DNA from: Gordonia hongkongensis
Lineage (GTDB): Bacteria; Actinomycetota; Actinomycetes; Mycobacteriales; Mycobacteriaceae
Assembly: GCF_023078355.1 (NCBI RefSeq)
Contig: NZ_CP095552.1
Span: 1,054,001-1,118,000, forward strand
Reading direction: 5' to 3'
DNA length: 64,000 bases
The notes below the pieces were generated by a model that saw only the letters and a program-made list of their open reading frames with translations, did no database searches and was not told the origin of the DNA. The position numbers and the translations under genes are program-made. Below, one piece after another: positions 29,901 through 38,967 of this stretch (its first letter is position 1; every line of letters begins with the position of its first letter).

Positions 29901-30842
29901 ATGACGGCACGCAGGTTCGACGATCGACGTCCACGGCGGCTCATCCGGTCCGGGCTCGTGCTGCTCGCGGTGGGAGCGATCCTCGCCGGCTGTGCACAGT
30001 CGACGCAGAACGACGCCCAGTCGACGGAAACACCTGCACAGTCGACGCAAACGACTGCACAGTCGACGGAGAACAGTGCACAGTCGACGGAGTACGTGAA
30101 CCTCGGCGACAGCTTCAGCGCCGGGACCGGCGTGCGGCCACTGGAGGAGGACTCGCCGATCTACTGCCTGCGGTCGTCGAGGAACTACGCGCACGTCGTC
30201 GCGGCGGACGAGGACTTCGACCTCACCGACGTCAGCTGCGCGGGCGCCGACACCGACGACTTCCGCGAGTCGCAGCACCAGGGCGTGCCGCCCCAGCTCG
30301 ACGCCCTCGACGGCGACACCGACGTGGTCACGATGATGATCGGCGGCAACGACGAGGAGACGTACGGTCGCGCGATCCGGCTCTGCGGCGAACTGGCCGA
30401 CGCCGACCGCACCGGCTCGCCGTGCACGGACCGTTACGGACGGGCGCTGATCGAGCCGGTCGCCACCGACATCTATCCCGCCGTGCGCCAGGCCCTGCGC
30501 GACGTCCGGGACCGCGCGCCGAACGCGCGCGTCCTGCTCGTCGGCTATCCCTGGCTGGTCCCGCCGACCGCCGGCTGCTATCCCGAGATGCGACTCGCCG
30601 CCGGGGACGTATCGATGATCCGCGAGCTCCAGACCGCGCTCAACACGTACGGGCGGCGCGCGGCCGAGGACGAGGGCGTCGAGTTCGTCGACATGTCACA
30701 GGTGTCCGAGGGTCACGACGCGTGTGCCGGCGCGCAGCGCTGGATCGAGCCGATGACCACCTCGGGACCCGGCGCGGTGCATCCCAACGAGGCGGGTCAG
30801 GCGGCGATCGCCGAACAGGTGCGCACCGCGCTCGCGAGCTGA
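29901..30842 (+). CDS. Lipoprotein SGNH/GDSL esterase
   Basis: Secreted lipid-anchored hydrolase of 313 residues. The N-terminus has two Arg-rich stretches, a hydrophobic segment and lipobox LAGC (Cys31). Next comes a heptapeptide repeat (about residues 32-66), then the SGNH fold: block I NLGDSFSAGTG with nucleophile Ser about 71, block III GGND (about 148-151) and block V HPNEAG (about 294) with the catalytic His. It resembles actinobacterial secreted lipases, so an acyl ester is the likely substrate. ATG 29901 was chosen because it gives a proper signal peptide; the frame is open further upstream without coding character. Confidence 0.85.
   Translation: MTARRFDDRRPRRLIRSGLVLLAVGAILAGCAQSTQNDAQSTETPAQSTQTTAQSTENSAQSTEYVNLGDSFSAGTGVRPLEEDSPIYCLRSSRNYAHVVAADEDFDLTDVSCAGADTDDFRESQHQGVPPQLDALDGDTDVVTMMIGGNDEETYGRAIRLCGELADADRTGSPCTDRYGRALIEPVATDIYPAVRQALRDVRDRAPNARVLLVGYPWLVPPTAGCYPEMRLAAGDVSMIRELQTALNTYGRRAAEDEGVEFVDMSQVSEGHDACAGAQRWIEPMTTSGPGAVHPNEAGQAAIAEQVRTALAS
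29994..30098 (+). repeat. 21-base tandem repeat coding an AQST heptad linker
   Basis: Five in-frame copies of a 21-base unit encode AQSTQND, AQSTETP, AQSTQTT, AQSTENS and AQSTEYV, immediately after the lipobox Cys. Ser/Thr-rich spacing suggests a flexible, possibly glycosylated tether between membrane and catalytic domain. Copy number may vary between strains. Confidence 0.85.
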
Positions 30843-30925
30843 CCGGGTCCGGTTCGAGCCGGGTCGCACCCCCTCCGACCAGCGAGGATTTGGGTCACCC
30901 GGTGCCGTTTGGAACACTGTAGGCC

Positions 30926-32275
30926 GTGACCCCTTCCGCTGCTGCCACGCCCGCTCCCGGCACGGCCGCCTCCGCCGCGCTGTTCACCCGCGCGACGCAG
31001 GCCATCCCGGGCGGCGTCAACTCCCCGGTGCGCGCGTTCTCCGCGGTCGGCGGGACCCCTCGCTTCATCGCCTCGGCGTCCGGATGCCGGCTGACCGACG
31101 CCGATGGCAACGACTACGTCGACCTCGTGAGCTCCTGGGGTCCGATGATCCTGGGGCACGCGCACCCGGCCGTCGTCGAGGCGGTGCGTGAGGCGGCCAC
31201 CGGCGGCCTGTCTTTCGGCGCCCCGACCGAGGCCGAGATCGAACTCGCCGAGGAGATCATCGGCCGCGTCGACCCCGTCGAGCGCGTCCGGCTGGTGAAC
31301 TCCGGCACCGAGGCGACGATGTCGGCGATCCGGCTGGCCCGCGGCTACACGGGCCGGTCCAAGATCATCAAGTTCGCCGGCTGCTACCACGGTCACGTCG
31401 ACGCGCTGCTGGCCGCGGCCGGCTCCGGCGTCGCCACGCTCGGCCTGCCGACGAGCCCCGGCGTCACCGGTGCGTCGGCACACGACACCCTCGTGCTGCC
31501 CTACAACGACCTCACCGCCGTCGCCGACGCCTTCGCCGAGTTCGGCGACGACATCGCCGCCGTCATCACCGAGGCCGCGGCCGGGAACATGGGCGCGGTC
31601 GCGCCGGTCGAGGGATTCAACGCCGGACTCCGCGACCTGACGCGCCGCCACGGCGCGCTGCTGATCATGGACGAGGTCATGACCGGGTTCCGGGTGAGCC
31701 CGAGTGGCTGGTACGGACTCGAGGGCGTGGCCGGTGACCTCTACACCTTCGGCAAGGTCATGAGCGGAGGTCTGCCCGCGGCGGCGTTCGGCGGCCGTGC
31801 GGACGTCATGGAACGTCTCGCGCCGACCGGGCCGGTGTACCAGGCGGGCACGCTGTCGGGGAATCCCGTCGCCGTCGCCGCCGGCCTCGCCACCCTGCGC
31901 AACGCCGACGTCGAGGTCTACCGCACGCTCGACGCGAACGCCGACCGGCTCGCGACCGTGCTGCACGAGGCCCTCTCCGCGGCCGGGGTGGCCCACCGCG
32001 TGCAGAAGGCGGGCAGCCTGCTGAGTGTGTTCTTCACTACCGACCCGGAGATCCCGATCTTCGACTACGACGGCGTCGCCGCCACCGAGACCTGGCGGTT
32101 TGCGCCGTTCTTCCACGCCCTGCTCGAGCGTGGCGTGTACGCGCCGCCGAGCGCCTACGAAGCCTGGTTTGTGTCCGCGGCGCTGGACGAGGATGCTTTC
32201 TCGCAGATCGCCGATGCGCTGCCCGCGGCAGCGCAGGCGGCCGCGACCGCAGCCACCCCGGGGGACAACGCCTGA
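30926..32275 (+). CDS. hemL: Glutamate-1-semialdehyde 2,1-aminomutase
   Basis: PLP enzyme that converts glutamate-1-semialdehyde to 5-aminolevulinate, the C5-pathway entry to haem. The 449-residue protein has the family signatures [12 protein letters not shown], the [12 protein letters not shown] loop, [23 protein letters not shown], the [10 protein letters not shown] strand with PLP-contacting Asp, and Lys277 in [11 protein letters not shown] for the Schiff base. GTG 30926 was chosen because an earlier start is not available. It overlaps the phosphatase gene start at base 32275. Placement just before cytochrome c maturation genes links haem supply with haem use, as in M. tuberculosis (Rv0524). 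Confidence 0.97.
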   Translation: MTPSAAATPAPGTAASAALFTRATQAIPGGVNSPVRAFSAVGGTPRFIASASGCRLTDADGNDYVDLVSSWGPMILGHAHPAVVEAVREAATGGLSFGAPTEAEIELAEEIIGRVDPVERVRLVNSGTEATMSAIRLARGYTGRSKIIKFAGCYHGHVDALLAAAGSGVATLGLPTSPGVTGASAHDTLVLPYNDLTAVADAFAEFGDDIAAVITEAAAGNMGAVAPVEGFNAGLRDLTRRHGALLIMDEVMTGFRVSPSGWYGLEGVAGDLYTFGKVMSGGLPAAAFGGRADVMERLAPTGPVYQAGTLSGNPVAVAAGLATLRNADVEVYRTLDANADRLATVLHEALSAAGVAHRVQKAGSLLSVFFTTDPEIPIFDYDGVAATETWRFAPFFHALLERGVYAPPSAYEAWFVSAALDEDAFSQIADALPAAAQAAATAATPGDNA

Positions 32276-32901
32276 TGCACACGATCGTCCACATGATGCG
32301 CCACGGAGAGGTCGACAACCCCGACGGCATCCTGTACGGCCGTCTCCCCGGCTTCCGCCTCTCCGGCGACGGCCAGGCGCAGGCCCGTAAGGTCGCCGAC
32401 ACCCTCGCCGACCACGACGTCAAGGCCGTGTTCGCCTCGCCGCTGCAGCGCGCGCAGGAGACCGCCACCCCGATCGCCGCCGCGCACGGCATCCCGATCC
32501 TCACCAACGACGACCTCATCGAAGCCGACAACGTCTTCGAGGGTCTCAAGGTCTCCGTCGGCGACGGTGCGCTGAGCAAGCCCCGGCACTGGCCCAAACT
32601 CCGCGACCCGTTCACGCCGTCGTGGGGCGAGCCCTACATCCAGCTCGCGCACCGCATGCTGGCCGCGGCGAACAAGGCCCGCGACGCCGCCCGCGGTCAC
32701 GAAGCCGTCTGCGTCAGCCACCAACTGCCCGTGTACACGTTGCGCCGGTTCCTCGAAGGTCAGCGCCTCTGGCACGACCCGCGTCGCCGCCAGTGCTCGC
32801 TGGCCTCGCTGACCAGCCTCATCTACGACGACGACGCCCTCGTCGACATCATCTACTCCGAGCCGGCCGGGTCCTCGGACCCACTGGCCACCGGTGCGTG
32901 A
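32275..32901 (+). CDS. Histidine phosphatase family protein
   Basis: The 208-residue member of the phosphoglycerate-mutase-like superfamily corresponds by position to M. tuberculosis Rv0525. Catalytic MRHGEVDNPDG is at residues 6-16, the second Arg region is VFASPLQRAQET, and CVSHQLPVYTLRRF carries the second His. Its ATG shares a base with the hemL stop (TGATG), so it is cotranslated. The substrate is unknown, since this superfamily covers sugar, nucleotide and protein phosphatases. Conserved linkage with hemL and the ccs genes suggests a link to haem or cytochrome c metabolism. Confidence 0.88.
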   Translation: MHTIVHMMRHGEVDNPDGILYGRLPGFRLSGDGQAQARKVADTLADHDVKAVFASPLQRAQETATPIAAAHGIPILTNDDLIEADNVFEGLKVSVGDGALSKPRHWPKLRDPFTPSWGEPYIQLAHRMLAAANKARDAARGHEAVCVSHQLPVYTLRRFLEGQRLWHDPRRRQCSLASLTSLIYDDDALVDIIYSEPAGSSDPLATGA

Positions 32902-32913
32902 AGAAAGCCTGAC

Positions 32914-33510
32914 GTGGTGCGCAAGTTCCTCCTGCCGACGATGTTGTCGGCCCTGATCCTGCTGGTCGCCGGATGCAGCACCGGCGACGACGCGGTCGCG
33001 CAGGGGAACACCTTCCAGTTCGTGTCACCGGGCGGGCAGACCGTCATCACCTACGCGCCCGACGAGCGCAAGCCGATCGCCGAACTCGCCGGCGAGGACC
33101 TCGTCACCGAGCAGCCGCTGTCGCTGTCCGACGAGCGGTTCGCGGACAAGGTCGTCGTCGTCAACGTGTGGGGTTCGTGGTGCGGACCCTGCCGCGGTGA
33201 GGCCGACGACCTCGAGCGCGTCTACGAACGCAATCGCGCCGACGGGGTGGAATTCCTCGGCATCAACCTGCGCGACGACCGGGAGTCCGCCAAGGACTTC
33301 GTCATCGACCGCAAGGTCGGGTTCCCGTCGATCTACGACTTCCCGGGGATGTCACTGGCCGCTCTGACCACGCCCACCTCGGTGGTGCCGACGACGATCG
33401 TCCTCGATCGTGAGCACCGTCCGGCGGCGGTGTTCCTCAAGGCGGTCTCCGACAACGAGCTCGACGAGGTCGTCAAGCGCGTCGCGGCCGAGCCGGCGGG
33501 GTCGGTGTGA
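32914..33510 (+). CDS. resA: TlpA/ResA-like thiol-disulfide lipoprotein
   Basis: Extracytoplasmic thioredoxin-fold reductant that keeps apocytochrome c cysteines reduced for haem attachment. The 198-residue protein has a lipoprotein signal (LLVAGC, Cys21) and active site WCGPC (Cys90, Cys93) in the VVVNVWGSW context, followed by a cis-Pro loop (TSVVPTTIV). GTG 32914 is 12 bases after the phosphatase gene. The stop overlaps the ccdA start, so resA-ccdA-resB-ccsB form one operon (Rv0526-Rv0529 order). Electrons should come from CcdA across the membrane. Confidence 0.93.
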   Translation: MVRKFLLPTMLSALILLVAGCSTGDDAVAQGNTFQFVSPGGQTVITYAPDERKPIAELAGEDLVTEQPLSLSDERFADKVVVVNVWGSWCGPCRGEADDLERVYERNRADGVEFLGINLRDDRESAKDFVIDRKVGFPSIYDFPGMSLAALTTPTSVVPTTIVLDREHRPAAVFLKAVSDNELDEVVKRVAAEPAGSV

Positions 33511-34352
33511 TGGACCCCACCACCTTGGATCCGACCACCTTGGACCCCACCACCCTGGTGCTCGCCTCCTCGATCGGCGACACCTTCGCCGACACCGTCT
33601 CCAGCGGACCGCTGCTGCTCGCCTTCGCCGCCTGCCTGCTCGCCGGGCTCGTGTCCTTCGCCTCCCCGTGCGTCGTGCCCCTCGTCCCGGGCTACCTGTC
33701 CTACCTCGCGGGTCTCGTCGGGGCCGAGGCGCCCGCGGTGAAGGTGGGGGAGAGCGCCAAGAGCGGCCGGTCGCGGGTCGCGCTGGCCGCCGGCCTGTTC
33801 GTCCTCGGCTTCACCGTCGTCTTCGTCGCCGCCACCGCCACCGTCCTCGGCGTGACCAGTACCTTCGTGTTGAATCGCGAACTGCTGCAACGCATCGGCG
33901 GGGTCGTGACCATCGCCATGGGCCTGGTGTTCATCGGCCTCATCCCGGCTCTGCAGCGCGAGGTCCGCTTCGAACCGCGGCGGGTCTCCAACATCGTCGG
34001 GGCGCCGCTGCTCGGAGCGGTCTTCGCGCTCGGCTGGACGCCGTGCCTCGGGCCGACCCTGGCCGCGGTGATCGCGACCGTCAGCGGGACCGAGGGGTCG
34101 ACGGCGGCCAAGGGCGTGACCCTCATCGTCGCGTACTGCCTCGGCCTGGGCCTGCCCTTCGTGATCCTGGCCTTCTCCTCGGCCTGGGCCCTGCGCAGTC
34201 TCGGCTGGCTCCGCCGGAACGCCCGCACGATCCAGGTCATCGGGGGCGTCCTGCTGATCGGGGTCGGCGTCGCCCTCCTGACCGGCTGGTGGGACCAGTT
34301 CATCGTGTGGGTCCAGGTCCGCTTCGTCACCGACACCCAACTACCGATCTGA
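33510..34352 (+). CDS. ccdA: Cytochrome c biogenesis protein CcdA
   Basis: Membrane protein that moves electrons from cytoplasmic thioredoxin to ResA. The 280-residue protein has six hydrophobic segments and the two conserved Cys-Pro regions ([19 protein letters not shown] near residue 50 and [11 protein letters not shown] near residue 175). ATG 33510 overlaps the resA stop (TGATG); GTG 33507 is an alternative. The N-terminus has a small repeat of TTLDP (three copies of a 15-base unit at about 33516-33557), which is unusual for this family and may not be structured. resB follows 8 bases later. Confidence 0.94.
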   Translation: MDPTTLDPTTLDPTTLVLASSIGDTFADTVSSGPLLLAFAACLLAGLVSFASPCVVPLVPGYLSYLAGLVGAEAPAVKVGESAKSGRSRVALAAGLFVLGFTVVFVAATATVLGVTSTFVLNRELLQRIGGVVTIAMGLVFIGLIPALQREVRFEPRRVSNIVGAPLLGAVFALGWTPCLGPTLAAVIATVSGTEGSTAAKGVTLIVAYCLGLGLPFVILAFSSAWALRSLGWLRRNARTIQVIGGVLLIGVGVALLTGWWDQFIVWVQVRFVTDTQLPI

Positions 34353-34360
34353 GTGTCCTG

Positions 34361-36132
34361 ATGACCGATGTGACCGACCGCCCGCAGGTGGACACCCCCG
34401 AGCCGGCCCCGAAGCCCCACTGGGCCCGCCGCCGGGTGCTGTGGCCGCTGCGCAACCTGTGGCGTTCGCTGACCTCGATGCGGACCGCGCTGATCCTGCT
34501 GTTCCTGCTCGCCCTCGCCGCGATCCCCGGTGCCCTGCTCCCGCAGCGCGAGCTCAACGAGCAGAAGACCCTGGAGTACATCGCCGCACGTGGTCAGCTC
34601 GGCGTGTGGATGGACCGCCTGCAGCTCTTCGACGTCTTCTCCAGCGCCTGGTTCACCGCGATCTACGTCCTGCTGTTCATCTCCCTCGTCGGCTGCCTGA
34701 CGCCGCGCATGGTCGAGCACTTCCACAGCCTGCGAGCGAAACCCGTTGCCGCACCGCGCAACCTGTCGCGCTTGCCGCGGCACGTGACCCACACCGTCGA
34801 CGGGGATCCGGAGACGGTCGCCCGACGGATCGACGGCCGGTTGCGCGGGTGGCGTCGCGAGGTCGTGGTCCGCGAGCCGAGCAAGGCGTATCCGGACGGG
34901 TGCGTCGAGGTCTCGGCGGAGAAGGGCTACCTGCGCGAGTTCGGCAACCTGGTGTTCCACTTCGCGCTGCTGGCGCTGCTGGTGTCGATCGCGCTCGGCA
35001 AGATGTACGGCTACGAGGGCACCCGCAGCCTCGTCGCCGACGGCGAACAGGGACTGTGCAACACCTCGACCGCTGTCTACGACTCGTTCCGCGCCGGCAA
35101 CCTGGTCGACGGCACCGACCTGTCGCCGTTCTGCTTCCGCGTCGACGACTTCTCGGCGACCTTCCTGCCCAGCGGTCAGCCCGACATGTACGACGCCACC
35201 ATCCGGTACGCCGCGGGCAGTGACGGCAGCGTGGGCAACCTCGGCGATCCCGCCGGCTGGGACACCGCGTCGGTGCGCGTCAACGAACCGCTTCGCGTCG
35301 CGGGCGACCGGGTCTACGTCCTCGGCAACGGTTTCGCGCCGACGTTCACGGTGACCTTCCCCAACGGGGAGAAGCGCACGCAGACCACCCCGTTCGTGCC
35401 GGACGAGCTCCAGACGATGCTCTCGTCGGGCGCGGCACGCTTCGACACCCCGGCGGGCCTGTACCCCGACGCCGACGACCGCCGGAAGAACCAGATCGCG
35501 CTGGAGGGCCTGTTCGCGCCCACCGCGTCGTTCCACGGCTCGCTGCTGACGTCGTCGTCGCCGACCCCGACGACCCCTTCGTCGCGATCCGGATCTTCAA
35601 GGGCGACACCGGTCTGGACACCGGCAGACCGCAGAACGTCTACTCGCTCGATCAGGACCTCATCGAACAGGGCCGCCTCCAGCGTCAGGCGCAGGTCAAC
35701 CTCGCGGTCGGCCAGAGCCACACCCTCGCCGACGGCACGACGGTGACCTTCGACGGCTACGAGCGGTGGGTGTCGGTGCAGGTCTCGCACGACCCCGCCC
35801 AGATCTGGGTGCTGGTGAGCTCGATCGTCATGCTCGGCGGTCTGCTGGTGTCGCTGCTGATCCGCCGCCGCCGCATCTGGGCCCGACTGGTCCCGGTGCC
35901 GGCCGTGAGCGCTCGTGCCGACGGCGATGGCCAGGACACCGATGGCCCGGACACCGATGGCCCGGACACCGATGGCCCGGACACTGGGCAACGACGTACT
36001 GTAGTAGAAATCGCCGGGCTGGCGCGTACCGATCAGGCCGGTTGGGGTGAGGGCTTCGACGAGCAGGCGGCCGAGTTGGTGGCCGACGACGCCGACGGAC
36101 CTGCCTCGCGGCGGACGACCCGGCGGCTCTAG
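34361..36132 (+). pseudogene. resB: Cytochrome c biogenesis protein ResB, frameshifted
   Basis: ResB (CcsA/Ccs1-type) forms the haem-handling system II synthase with CcsB. The first frame gives SMRTALILLFLLALAAIPGAL, the LVGCLTPR region, FHFALLALLVSIALGK and the large extracytoplasmic domain to ALEGLFAPTASFHG. At about 35549-35562, in a GTC repeat, the reading moves by -1. The next frame continues with DPDDPFVAIRIFKGDTGLD to the last membrane helix (AQIWVLVSSIVMLGGLLVSL) and RRRRIW. Adding one base restores about 590 residues. Since the downstream part is fully conserved in pattern and resA, ccdA and ccsB are intact, a sequencing error is more likely than loss. The C-terminal tail holds a PDTDG repeat. 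Confidence 0.88.
35935..35985 (+). repeat. 15-base tandem repeat in the resB tail
   Basis: Three copies plus a partial copy of a 15-base unit (GACACCGATGGCCCG) encode an acidic DTDGP repeat in the cytoplasmic tail of ResB after the last membrane helix. It is a likely site of copy-number variation and outside the conserved domain. Confidence 0.85.
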
Positions 36133-36152
36133 CGGCCGGCGAAAGGAAGCAC

Positions 36153-37172
36153 ATGAACACCGACGCTCCGGCGATGCCGATCGACGAGACTCTCGCGCGG
36201 TACTCGGACCTGCTCTACGGCACGGCCATGACGGTCTACGTCGTCGCGGTCATCTTGTTCCTGGGCGCCCTCGCCGCGGTCCGCGGCCGACGCCTCGAGC
36301 AGAAGCAGCTGGTCAACGCCGGGGTGAACGGAACCGACACGCGGGTGCCCGGGCGGGTCGACGAGTCGTCGCGCCGGACCCTGGGCGAGAAGCTCGGCAA
36401 CATGGCGCTCCCGGTCGTCGTCGTCGGCCTCGCCGCGCACATCGGTTCGATCGTGCTCCGCGGCATCGCGACCGACCGTGCGCCCTGGGGCAACATGTAC
36501 GAGTTCATCTCGATGACGTGTGCCGCGGGTGTGCTCGCCGCCTTGATCATCCTGCGCAAGCGCGAGCACCGGCCGCTGCTCTCGTTCGTGCTGTTGCCCG
36601 TCATCCTGCTGATGTTCATCGCCGGCCGCTGGCTCTACACCCAGGCCGCACCCGTCGTCCCGGCCCTGAAGTCCTACTGGCTGGCCGTGCACGTCTCGAT
36701 CATCTCGGTGTCCTCGGGCATCCTGCTGGTGTCCGGTGTGGCGAGCATCCTCTATCTGGTCAAGATGCGCTGGGCTCCGACCTCGTCCGACGACTCCGCC
36801 ACGGCCGCGACCCGTCCGGGTCTGGGCGGCGCGGTCCGTCGGGTCGTCGACCATCTGCCGTCCGTCGAGCAGCTCGACCGCCTGGCCTACAAGTGCGTCG
36901 TGATCGGCTTCCCGCTGTTCGGCCTCGGGGTGATCTGCGGTGCCATCTGGGCCGAGGCGGCCTGGGGCCGGTTCTGGGGCTGGGACCCCAAGGAGACGGT
37001 GTCCTTCATCGCCTGGGTGATCTACGCGGCCTACCTGCACGCACGCGCGACGGCGGGCTGGCGCAGCAATGCCGCGGCCTGGATCAACGTCGCCGGTTTC
37101 GTGGCGATGCTGTTCAACCTGTTCATCATCAACCTGGTCGTCTCGGGACTGCACTCCTACGCCGGCCTGTGA
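36153..37172 (+). CDS. ccsB: Cytochrome c biogenesis protein CcsB (ResC)
   Basis: Haem exporter and lyase partner of ResB in system II cytochrome c maturation. The 339-residue membrane protein has about eight hydrophobic segments, the Trp-rich WAW-type motif WGRFWGWDPKE (about residues 271-281) and conserved His residues flanking it (for example in LAVHVSIISVSSGILL). ATG 36153 follows a good GAAAGGAAG site, 20 bases after resB. It is the last gene of the hemL-phosphatase-resA-ccdA-resB-ccsB run; a hairpin follows the stop. Confidence 0.95.
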   Translation: MNTDAPAMPIDETLARYSDLLYGTAMTVYVVAVILFLGALAAVRGRRLEQKQLVNAGVNGTDTRVPGRVDESSRRTLGEKLGNMALPVVVVGLAAHIGSIVLRGIATDRAPWGNMYEFISMTCAAGVLAALIILRKREHRPLLSFVLLPVILLMFIAGRWLYTQAAPVVPALKSYWLAVHVSIISVSSGILLVSGVASILYLVKMRWAPTSSDDSATAATRPGLGGAVRRVVDHLPSVEQLDRLAYKCVVIGFPLFGLGVICGAIWAEAAWGRFWGWDPKETVSFIAWVIYAAYLHARATAGWRSNAAAWINVAGFVAMLFNLFIINLVVSGLHSYAGL

Positions 37173-37175
37173 GGA

Positions 37176-37195
37176 CCGCCCGGTTGTGAGGGCGG
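37176..37195 (+). terminator. Short hairpin between ccsB and the XRE gene
   Basis: CCGCCC / GGGCGG stem with an 8-base loop, directly after the ccsB stop and between two convergent genes. The stem is only 6 bp and there is no T-run, so this is a weak call. Confidence 0.35.
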
Positions 37196-37208
37196 GCCGG
37201 CGGAACCG

Positions 37209-37805
37209 TCAGCCGGACGCCTCGCTCGGGGAGTTCTCCTCCGCCCGCTTGGCGATCGCCTGGGCCTTGACCAGTTTGAGCAGGTCGATGAGTGCGTCGA
37301 TGGTGTCCGGGCACAGCGAACCCATGTCGATCCCGGACAGGTGACTCCCGGTGACCTGGAGCATCTCGACGTAATTCTGTTGCTGCCGAACGCGTTCGAG
37401 GTCTTCGTCGGGGTTGGACAGGAAGTAGGTGACGCTGACGTCGAAGGCGCGGGCGATGGCCTCGACGGTGCGGAACGACGGCGTGCGGGCCTTGCCGGTG
37501 CGTAGCTGGGAGATGTACGCGTCAGACAGCGAGTAGCCGAGACGGTTGGCCTTCTCGGCGATCTTCTTGCCGGTATATCGGATGCCGTTCTCGTCACGGC
37601 TGTGTTCGAAGAGGTATCCGATCTTCTCGGCGAAGCTCAGGTCGTCATCGGTCGACGCCCCTCGCGGAGATCGTCCCGGGTTCAACGGCGCCTTCTCTCG
37701 GTCCGGCCATCGGGGAGTCGATGGTGAAGTGGACAATACCCTACCCACGGGTATGTTCCGCAGAGACGTTCTGAACCTGGTCTCAGCTTTTCGGCCGCGC
37801 GTCAC
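37209..37805 (-). CDS. XRE-family helix-turn-helix regulator
   Basis: DNA-binding regulator, up to 198 residues. The HTH core lies around SFAEKIGYLFEHSRDENG, KKIAEKANRLGYSLSDAYIS and QLRTGKARTPSFRTVEAIAR, with AFDVSVTYFLSNPDED after it; this resembles actinobacterial regulators of the EspR type in general layout. The C-terminal helices (DTIDALIDLLKLVKAQAIA) may dimerise. GTG 37805 lies 3 bases after the small membrane gene stop with AGG close by. However, the first 23 codons include several rare ones and a palindrome (37736-37754), so a later start near 37736 is plausible. Targets are unknown. Confidence 0.8.
   Translation of the reverse strand: MTRGRKAETRFRTSLRNIPVGRVLSTSPSTPRWPDREKAPLNPGRSPRGASTDDDLSFAEKIGYLFEHSRDENGIRYTGKKIAEKANRLGYSLSDAYISQLRTGKARTPSFRTVEAIARAFDVSVTYFLSNPDEDLERVRQQQNYVEMLQVTGSHLSGIDMGSLCPDTIDALIDLLKLVKAQAIAKRAEENSPSEASG
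37736..37754. promoter_or_regulatory. Palindrome near the XRE gene start
   Basis: ATACCC / GGGTAT arms with a 7-base spacer, overlapping a TAGGGT -10-like box on the minus strand. If the XRE regulator starts downstream of it, this would be a natural autoregulatory site. Confidence 0.3.
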
Positions 37806-37808
37806 GCC

Positions 37809-38027
37809 TCAGATCTCATCACCGTCGGTGCCGTTGGTGCCGCGGGTGCGATTGTCCAGGTCGCGCAGGAAATCGGGGTCGTCGTCGGGGCCGAGCGGGC
37901 CGCGGGGACGGGATCGACGCGGGCCGGGCGAAGGGGTGTCGCCGGACTCGTCGGAGTGGGGCCCGAAGGCGCGCCACATGAGGAAACCGATGGCCAGCAG
38001 ACCCAGAACGGCGAACAGATAGATCAT
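37809..38027 (-). CDS. Small single-pass membrane protein, hypothetical
   Basis: The 72-residue protein has one N-terminal membrane helix (MIYLFAVLGLLAIGFLMWRA) and a charged, Arg/Pro- then Asp-rich tail. No family is recognised. It ends 3 bases before the annotated XRE start, so the two may be cotranscribed. ATG 38027 opens directly into the hydrophobic helix, which supports the start. Confidence 0.6.
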   Translation of the reverse strand: MIYLFAVLGLLAIGFLMWRAFGPHSDESGDTPSPGPRRSRPRGPLGPDDDPDFLRDLDNRTRGTNGTDGDEI

Positions 38028-38163
38028 GACAACCTCCCGACGACCAGCGTACGTGAGACGCCTGAGAGGTCAGGGCGAAAGCCGACCTGACCCGCACTTC
38101 TCCACTGATCGGATGAGGTCCGGCCGGGCGTCGGGTCGTCGGGAGAACTACAGGGCCGCCGGG

Positions 38164-38387
38164 TCAGTGGGCGCGGCGGTTGAGCAAGGCGACGACGTCC
38201 TCCTCGCGGAAGCGTCGGTGGCCGCCCGGGGTGCGGATCGAGCCGAGGATGCCGGAGCCGCCCAGCGGGCGACCGTCTTGGGATTCACGTTGAACATCGC
38301 GGCGACCTGGCCGGGGGTCAACGTGTGCTGGCTGGCCAGTCCCGGGGTGATGTAGGTCGTGGGCGGTGCGGTCTCGATGCTGGTCAT
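38164..38387 (-). pseudogene. bldC: BldC-like MerR-type DNA-binding protein, frameshifted
   Basis: BldC is a small MerR-like regulator conserved across actinobacteria; in Streptomyces it binds direct repeats and controls development. The first frame reads LTPGQVAAMFNVNPKTVARWAA, the helix-turn-helix. After a -1 shift at about 38254-38260 the second frame reads SGILGSIRTPGGHRRFREED, the canonical wing, to VVALLNRRAH and stop. One added base restores a normal 74-residue protein in which both halves match the family pattern. Such a short, highly conserved gene broken at one base makes sequencing error likely. ATG 38387 was chosen because it gives a typical N-terminal extension. Confidence 0.85.
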
Positions 38388-38577
38388 GATTCCCCCTGTG
38401 CGTGTTGGAGTGCTCGGTCGGTGCGCCGAGATGGCGAAGCGGCTCTGCACGGTGGTGGACGAGTTCCTTATGAATACACGCAAATCGCCCAGGTACTCGA
38501 ACCGTCAGTGGGAGGTAAAGAGCATGCAAAGGCCCGCGACCTGCGGGAGCGCCGAGACCGCCCAGTACGCTGAGGGG

Positions 38578-38955
38578 GTGAGTGAAACGCCCGACCCCAC
38601 CCCCGGCAAGAAGGCCACACCCGACGCGGCCACCCGCGAGACCACGGCCGGCGGCGCCACGCCGCAGGCGGGTGGTCGCCCGATGACCCTGGCGTTCGCC
38701 CTGTTCGCGTACACGTTCGCGCGTCTGCTGCTCGTCACCGCGGTCGTGGTGATCATCATGGTCGGCGGCAACCTGGTCGGCGTCGAGGTGCCGTTCCTCG
38801 TGGCGGCGGTGTTCGGGGTGCTGATCGCGCTCCCGCTCGGCATGGTCCTCTTCAAGACCCTGCGTCTGAAGGTCAACAGCGAGATCGCGGCACTGGAGGC
38901 CGGTCGCCGTTCCAAGCACGACGACCTGCAGGCCCGGCTCCGCGGCGAGAAGTGA
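38578..38955 (+). CDS. DUF4229 small membrane protein
   Basis: The 125-residue protein has a polar Pro/Thr/Gly-rich N-terminus, two membrane helices (TLAFALFAYTFARLLLVTAV and FLVAAVFGVLIALPLGMVLF) and a basic C-terminal tail (TLRLKVNSEIAALEAGRRSK). This matches DUF4229 in layout; the function is unknown. GTG 38578 follows GAGGGG. It sits near the ccs operon, as in mycobacteria, and is divergent from bldC. Confidence 0.75.
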   Translation: MSETPDPTPGKKATPDAATRETTAGGATPQAGGRPMTLAFALFAYTFARLLLVTAVVVIIMVGGNLVGVEVPFLVAAVFGVLIALPLGMVLFKTLRLKVNSEIAALEAGRRSKHDDLQARLRGEK

Positions 38956-38967
38956 GTTCGGCGACCC

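Noticed and set aside
29994..30098. Tandem repeats considered as a CRISPR array
   Set aside because: Units are only 21 bases, contiguous without spacers and in frame within a lipoprotein gene.
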